DNA of 9,480 bases from Streptosporangiaceae bacterium (GTDB lineage: Bacteria; Actinomycetota; Actinomycetes; Streptosporangiales; Streptosporangiaceae). The notes below the pieces were generated by a model. That model was not told the DNA's origin. It saw only the letters and a program-made list of their open reading frames with translations, and ran no database searches. The position numbers and the translations under genes are program-made. The stretch is taken from the NCBI GenBank assembly GCA_030045215.1, contig JASIBJ010000630.1:1-9480 (forward strand), written 5' to 3'. Positions 6,670-9,480 of the stretch are shown here, one piece after another (the first letter of the stretch is position 1; every line of letters starts with the position of its first letter).

Positions 6670-6693
6670 CGGCGCGAAGGACGCGGGTCACCG

Positions 6694-7902
6694 ATGAACG
6701 CAGAAGAGATCTTCACCGCGCTGCTGGAGCCGGCCGGGCGCGACGACCCCTACCCGCTCTACGCACAACTGCACAAGCTCGGCGAGGTCGTGCCGACATC
6801 GCTTGGGGTGGTACTCGTGCCGGGCTATGACGCGATCAGCTCGGTTTTGCGCGACCCGGCCTACCTGGTGCAGGACAGTGCCCGCCTGGATGAGATAGAT
6901 CCTGGCTGGCGCGACCATCCGTCGGCCGGCGCGGAGGCGATCCTCAGCCTCAACCCGCCCGACCACGCCAGGATCAGGAGCCTGATCTCCGGCGCGTTCA
7001 CGCCGCGGCGGATCGCGGGCCTGCGGCCGGCCATCGAGCAGATGACCGAGCGGCTGCTCGATGCGATGGCGGACCGTGGCGCGGGCGGCGCGCCGGCGGA
7101 CTTCATGCACGACTTCGCGTTCCTGCTGCCGGTCACGGTCATTTGCGAGCTGATCGGGATCCCCGAGGCGGACCGCGAGAGCTTCCGGCCGGTCGGCAGG
7201 GACCTGGCCGCCACGATCGAGCCCATGCCGGACGACGAGGTCATCGCCCGCGCCGACGCAGCAGCGATCTGGCTGGATGAGTACTTCACGAAACTCGCGG
7301 CCGAGCGGCGGGCCGAGCCACGCGATGACCTGATGTCCGCCCTGGTCGAGATCAGCGATGCCGAGGATGGCCGGCTGAGTGATGCCGCGCTGCTGGACAA
7401 CCTGACTCTGCTGCTGGTTGCGGGCTTCGAGACAACAACAAACCTGCTTGGGAACGGGGTGCACCTCCTGCTGCACGACGCCGAACTTGCTGGTGCCGTC
7501 CGCAGCGGGTCGATTCCGCCCGCGTCTTTCGTCGAAGAGGTCCTGCGGTACGACGCGCCCGTGCAGATGACTAGCAGGCGCCGCCGGGATCCGGCGGAGA
7601 TCCGCGGCGTGCCGGTCACGCCGCACGAGGAGGTCATTCTCCTGCTGGGCGCGGGCAACAGGGACGGCCGCCGTTTCCCTGACCCGGACACCTTCAGCCC
7701 GCAGCGCGCCGTGGGCGGGCCGCTGAGCTTCGGGGCCGGGGCCCACTTCTGTATCGGCGCTGCTCTGGCCCGGCTCGAGTCAGATGTCGCCTTTCCCCGG
7801 CTGCTGGCGCGCTTTCCCGGCCTCGCGCCCGCCGGCGTGCCGCAACGCCGCAACGGCCTGGTGCTGCGGGGCTTCGACGAGCTGCCAGTGACCATCGGGT
7901 AG
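6694..7902 (+). CDS. Cytochrome P450 monooxygenase (second of a tandem pair)
   Basis: This 402-residue class I P450 is plainly a paralogue of the gene before it: long stretches are identical, for example LLPVTVICELIGIPE and the whole I-helix core. Seen: C-helix HARIR (91-95), VAGFETT (242-248) with Glu246-Thr247, ExxR (Glu282, Arg285), AGNRDG, and heme loop FGAGAHFCIGAALA with Cys353. Unlike its partner it keeps Arg295 at the likely heme-propionate position (PVQMTSR). The pair diverge in the N-terminal substrate-recognition region (about 60-80), the F/G-helix region (about 165-190) and after the K-helix, as expected for different substrates or positions of attack. The ribosome site GAAGGA (6676-6681) is 12 bases before the ATG. 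Codons 247-249 are ACA ACA ACA, where the first copy has ACG ACG ACG. Confidence 0.93.
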   Translation: MNAEEIFTALLEPAGRDDPYPLYAQLHKLGEVVPTSLGVVLVPGYDAISSVLRDPAYLVQDSARLDEIDPGWRDHPSAGAEAILSLNPPDHARIRSLISGAFTPRRIAGLRPAIEQMTERLLDAMADRGAGGAPADFMHDFAFLLPVTVICELIGIPEADRESFRPVGRDLAATIEPMPDDEVIARADAAAIWLDEYFTKLAAERRAEPRDDLMSALVEISDAEDGRLSDAALLDNLTLLLVAGFETTTNLLGNGVHLLLHDAELAGAVRSGSIPPASFVEEVLRYDAPVQMTSRRRRDPAEIRGVPVTPHEEVILLLGAGNRDGRRFPDPDTFSPQRAVGGPLSFGAGAHFCIGAALARLESDVAFPRLLARFPGLAPAGVPQRRNGLVLRGFDELPVTIG

Positions 7903-7926
7903 CACCGACCAGCCAGAAGCCTCAGG

Positions 7927-7988
7927 CCGCAGCTCCCGCCCGCGACACGGCGAGGGCGTTGGCGGCTTTTGCCTCGCCCTGCGGCGGG
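7927..7988 (+). terminator. Nested inverted repeats after the P450 pair, possible terminator
   Basis: GGCGAGG (7949-7955) pairs with CCTCGCC (7972-7978) around a 16-base loop that contains TTTT. Outside it, CCGCAG (7927-7932) can pair with CTGCGG (7979-7984). No T-run follows the stem, so it is not a standard intrinsic terminator. GC-rich actinomycete genes often end at such U-less structures, so it may end or attenuate the P450 transcript. The rest of the 7903-8115 gap shows only a small 5-bp hairpin (GGCAC/GTGCC, 8026-8038) and no convincing promoter. Confidence 0.35.
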
Positions 7989-8100
7989 AATGTGTTGCGT
8001 CACGGGATGGCTTGCCACTGAAGCGGGCACGAGGTGCCGGCGGGCGCCGAGGCGCGTTAGCTGGCATAGGCGTCAGCCGGGGCGGAGAGCGCCGATCTGC

Positions 8101-8108
8101 AGGAGGTG
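8101..8108 (+). promoter_or_regulatory. Strong ribosome binding site that sets the start of the membrane protein
   Basis: AGGAGGTG is a near-complete anti-16S match. Its core ends 9 bases before ATG 8116, the first well-placed start in the frame. It rules against the longer reading frame that opens at ATG 7969. Confidence 0.8.
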
Positions 8109-8115
8109 CGGGCGG

Positions 8116-8757
8116 ATGATCGACCAGGAGCAACTGCGCCGCTTGAGCTCGGGCGAGCGGCTTGAGCTGATGCACACGCTGGCCGCCATGGACGCACCTG
8201 ACCCAGCCTCGATCGCCGGGGGGGTCCGGCGGCGGGCACTCGCGCTGGCGCTGATCATCGTGTGCTGCGTCGTGCTGGTGGCCTGGATCGGCGTGCTGGC
8301 CGCCACGCTGCCGCGCTACTACCGGACTGGCGGGTGGCGCGGTGCCTGGGTCGGGTTCGACGTCTTCCTGCTGGCGGCGTTCGCGGTCACCGGGTGGGCC
8401 GCGTGGAAGCGCCGCCAGATAGTGATCATTTGCCTGGTTGTGCTGGCGACGCTGCTGTGCTGCGATGCGTGGTTCGACGTGGTCCTGGACGCGCGGACGC
8501 CAGGCTTCTACTGGAGCCTGGCCTCCGCCCTGGTGATCGAGCTGCCGCTGGCCACGCTGGCGATCGCGGCGGCACGCCGGTTCCTGCGCCTGACCAGCCG
8601 GGCGATGTGGCGGTATCAGGGCAACCAGGGCCCGATCCCGCCGCTGCGCGATATGCGGCTGGTCGGCACCAGCGCGGGCCGGCCGCTGCATGACCTGCTG
8701 GCCGGTCCCGGGGCCTGCGCCGAGACGGGCCGCGGGCCTACCGGCAGGGTCACCTAG
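8116..8757 (+). CDS. Four-helix integral membrane protein of unknown function
   Basis: The protein has 213 residues and no recognised enzyme domain. A polar N-terminal helix (EQLRRLSSGERLELMHTLAAMD) and a basic RRR at 38-40 precede four hydrophobic segments near 41-65, 77-97, 102-124 and 131-152. A polar C-terminal tail of about 60 residues follows. Acidic residues sit in or at the edges of the membrane segments: Asp82 (WVGFDVF), Asp117 and Asp121 (CCDAWFDV) and Glu142 (VIELPLA). Sequences with WVGFD and DAWFDV occur in uncharacterised actinobacterial membrane proteins (from memory, not checked). The start is fixed by the AGGAGGTG site. The 3' end overlaps the stop of the opposing epimerase gene by 8 bases. 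It lies 213 bases after the second P450, and whether it shares their transcript is unclear. Confidence 0.8.
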   Translation: MIDQEQLRRLSSGERLELMHTLAAMDAPDPASIAGGVRRRALALALIIVCCVVLVAWIGVLAATLPRYYRTGGWRGAWVGFDVFLLAAFAVTGWAAWKRRQIVIICLVVLATLLCCDAWFDVVLDARTPGFYWSLASALVIELPLATLAIAAARRFLRLTSRAMWRYQGNQGPIPPLRDMRLVGTSAGRPLHDLLAGPGACAETGRGPTGRVT

Positions 8758-9480
8758 CCGGAGCGTCGGCCAGCGCCGCGGCGATCGCCGGCCCGATCTG
8801 CGGGTACCGGAACGCAAAGCCGGCCTTTTCCAGCCGGGCCGGCCGCACGCGGCAGCTCGAGAGCAGCTCGCCCGACAGCTCACCCAGCGCGCCCCGCACC
8901 AGCCCGGCGGGCACTACCAGCCGGGCGGACCGGTGCAGTTCCCTGGCCAGGGCCGAGGTGAACTCGGCATTCGTGACTGGCGTCGGCGCGGTCAGGTTGA
9001 CCGGCCCGGCGAACTGGCCGTCGGACAGCAGGAATCGGCAGGCCCCGACATGATCCTCGATCGAGATCCAGCTCATGTACTGGGTACCCGGGCCGATCCG
9101 GGCGCCGAGACCGAGGCGGAACGGCAGCAGCAGCGGCCTGAGCATGCCACCCCGGCGGGAAAGCACGATCCCCGACCTCAGGTTCACTACCCGCACCCCC
9201 GCGTCGGTGGCCGGCTGCGCGGCGGCCTCCCAGTCGCGGACCAGGTCGGCGAGGAATCCGCGCCCAGGGGGCGCGCTCTCGTCGACTTCGCGCCCCCCGG
9301 TGTCGCCGTACCAGCCGATGGCCGAGGCGATCAGCATCACCGGCGGCGGCTGTGGTGCGCCGAGGACGGCGCGGGTCAGGCTGGCGGTGCTGGCGATCCG
9401 GCTTGCGCGCAGCTCGCGCTTGCGGGCAGCGGTCCACCGGCCGCCCGCAACCGGCGCGCCCGACAGGTGCACGAGGGCAT
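8750..9480 (-). CDS. SDR39U1/TIGR01777-type NAD-dependent epimerase, 5' end off the window
   Basis: This is an extended short-chain dehydrogenase/epimerase-like protein of the TIGR01777 (YfcH, human SDR39U1) family, with a C-terminal DUF1731-type part. About 243 residues are visible. The N-terminal Rossmann GxxGxxG lies beyond the right edge, and the frame stays open to the edge, reading (Asp/Asn/His/Tyr)-Ala-Leu-Val-His-Leu-Ser-Gly-Ala-Pro. The GTG at 9472 is therefore an internal Val, not a start. Family stretches seen are LSGAPVAGGRWT, KRELRASRI, SAIGWYGDTG, LRSGIVLSRRGG, PFRLGLGARIGPGTQYMSWI and APTPVTNAEF, then a C-terminal GFAFRYPQI. The biochemical role is not established. In many actinobacteria this gene is beside lipB; here it is about 3.5 kb away. 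It should continue to the right, possibly toward sucB. Confidence 0.9.
   Translation of the reverse strand, partial: ALVHLSGAPVAGGRWTAARKRELRASRIASTASLTRAVLGAPQPPPVMLIASAIGWYGDTGGREVDESAPPGRGFLADLVRDWEAAAQPATDAGVRVVNLRSGIVLSRRGGMLRPLLLPFRLGLGARIGPGTQYMSWISIEDHVGACRFLLSDGQFAGPVNLTAPTPVTNAEFTSALARELHRSARLVVPAGLVRGALGELSGELLSSCRVRPARLEKAGFAFRYPQIGPAIAAALADAPAR

Noticed and set aside
6861..8030. 389-codon minus-strand open frame across the second P450
   Set aside because: It is antisense to a P450 with all heme and I-helix motifs intact, and its own translation has no family features.
7969..8115. Longer start of the membrane protein at ATG 7969
   Set aside because: The added 49 residues are Arg/Cys-rich and look non-coding, and a near-perfect AGGAGGTG site points to ATG 8116.
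1..9480. Calling the window a natural-product gene cluster
   Set aside because: An exporter, a methyltransferase and P450s are suggestive, but no polyketide synthase, NRPS, terpene synthase, RiPP precursor or other core enzyme is present, and housekeeping lipB is among them.

Overview
The window is high-GC DNA. Its genes start with ATG or GTG, third codon positions are almost all G or C, neighbouring genes often overlap by 4 bases, and the families present (DrrAB-type exporter, LipB, an SDR39U1/TIGR01777-type epimerase, class I P450s) point to an actinomycete. The order or genus cannot be fixed from the sequence alone. No rRNA, tRNA, insertion sequence, integrase or CRISPR array was seen.

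Left block (1 to 4498, all on +). The tail of an unidentified protein leads into a DrrA-type ABC ATPase, its DrrB-type permease and a SAM-dependent O-methyltransferase. All three junctions in this run are 4-base stop/start overlaps (GTGA, ATGA, GTGA), so these genes look like one translationally coupled operon. After 56 bases comes a complete histidyl-tRNA synthetase of the archaeal/eukaryotic-like sequence type, and 12 bases later a Nudix hydrolase. This set could be an export, modification and self-protection module, but no biosynthetic core enzyme is in view.

Right block (4532 to 9480). On the minus strand lie lipB (octanoyltransferase, lipoate synthesis) and, at the right edge, a 5'-truncated SDR39U1/TIGR01777-type epimerase. 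In many actinobacteria these two are neighbours in a sucB-epimerase-lipB-lipA cluster. Here they are separated by about 3.5 kb of + strand genes: two tandem, clearly paralogous cytochrome P450s and a small four-helix membrane protein of unknown function. lipA is not downstream of lipB; the convergent Nudix gene is there instead.

The lipB/P450 divergent intergenic region (5255 to 5451) is the richest non-coding stretch. It holds a possible leaderless-type -10 box for lipB, a 19-bp imperfect tandem repeat, a 7-bp hairpin, an AT-rich patch with a plausible promoter for the P450s, and a perfect 16-bp tandem repeat carrying the P450 Shine-Dalgarno sequence. The clearest leads are the second-type HisRS beside an exporter and methyltransferase, the diverged P450 pair inserted into the lipoate neighbourhood, and the repeat-bearing P450 leader. 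None of these proves a new system.
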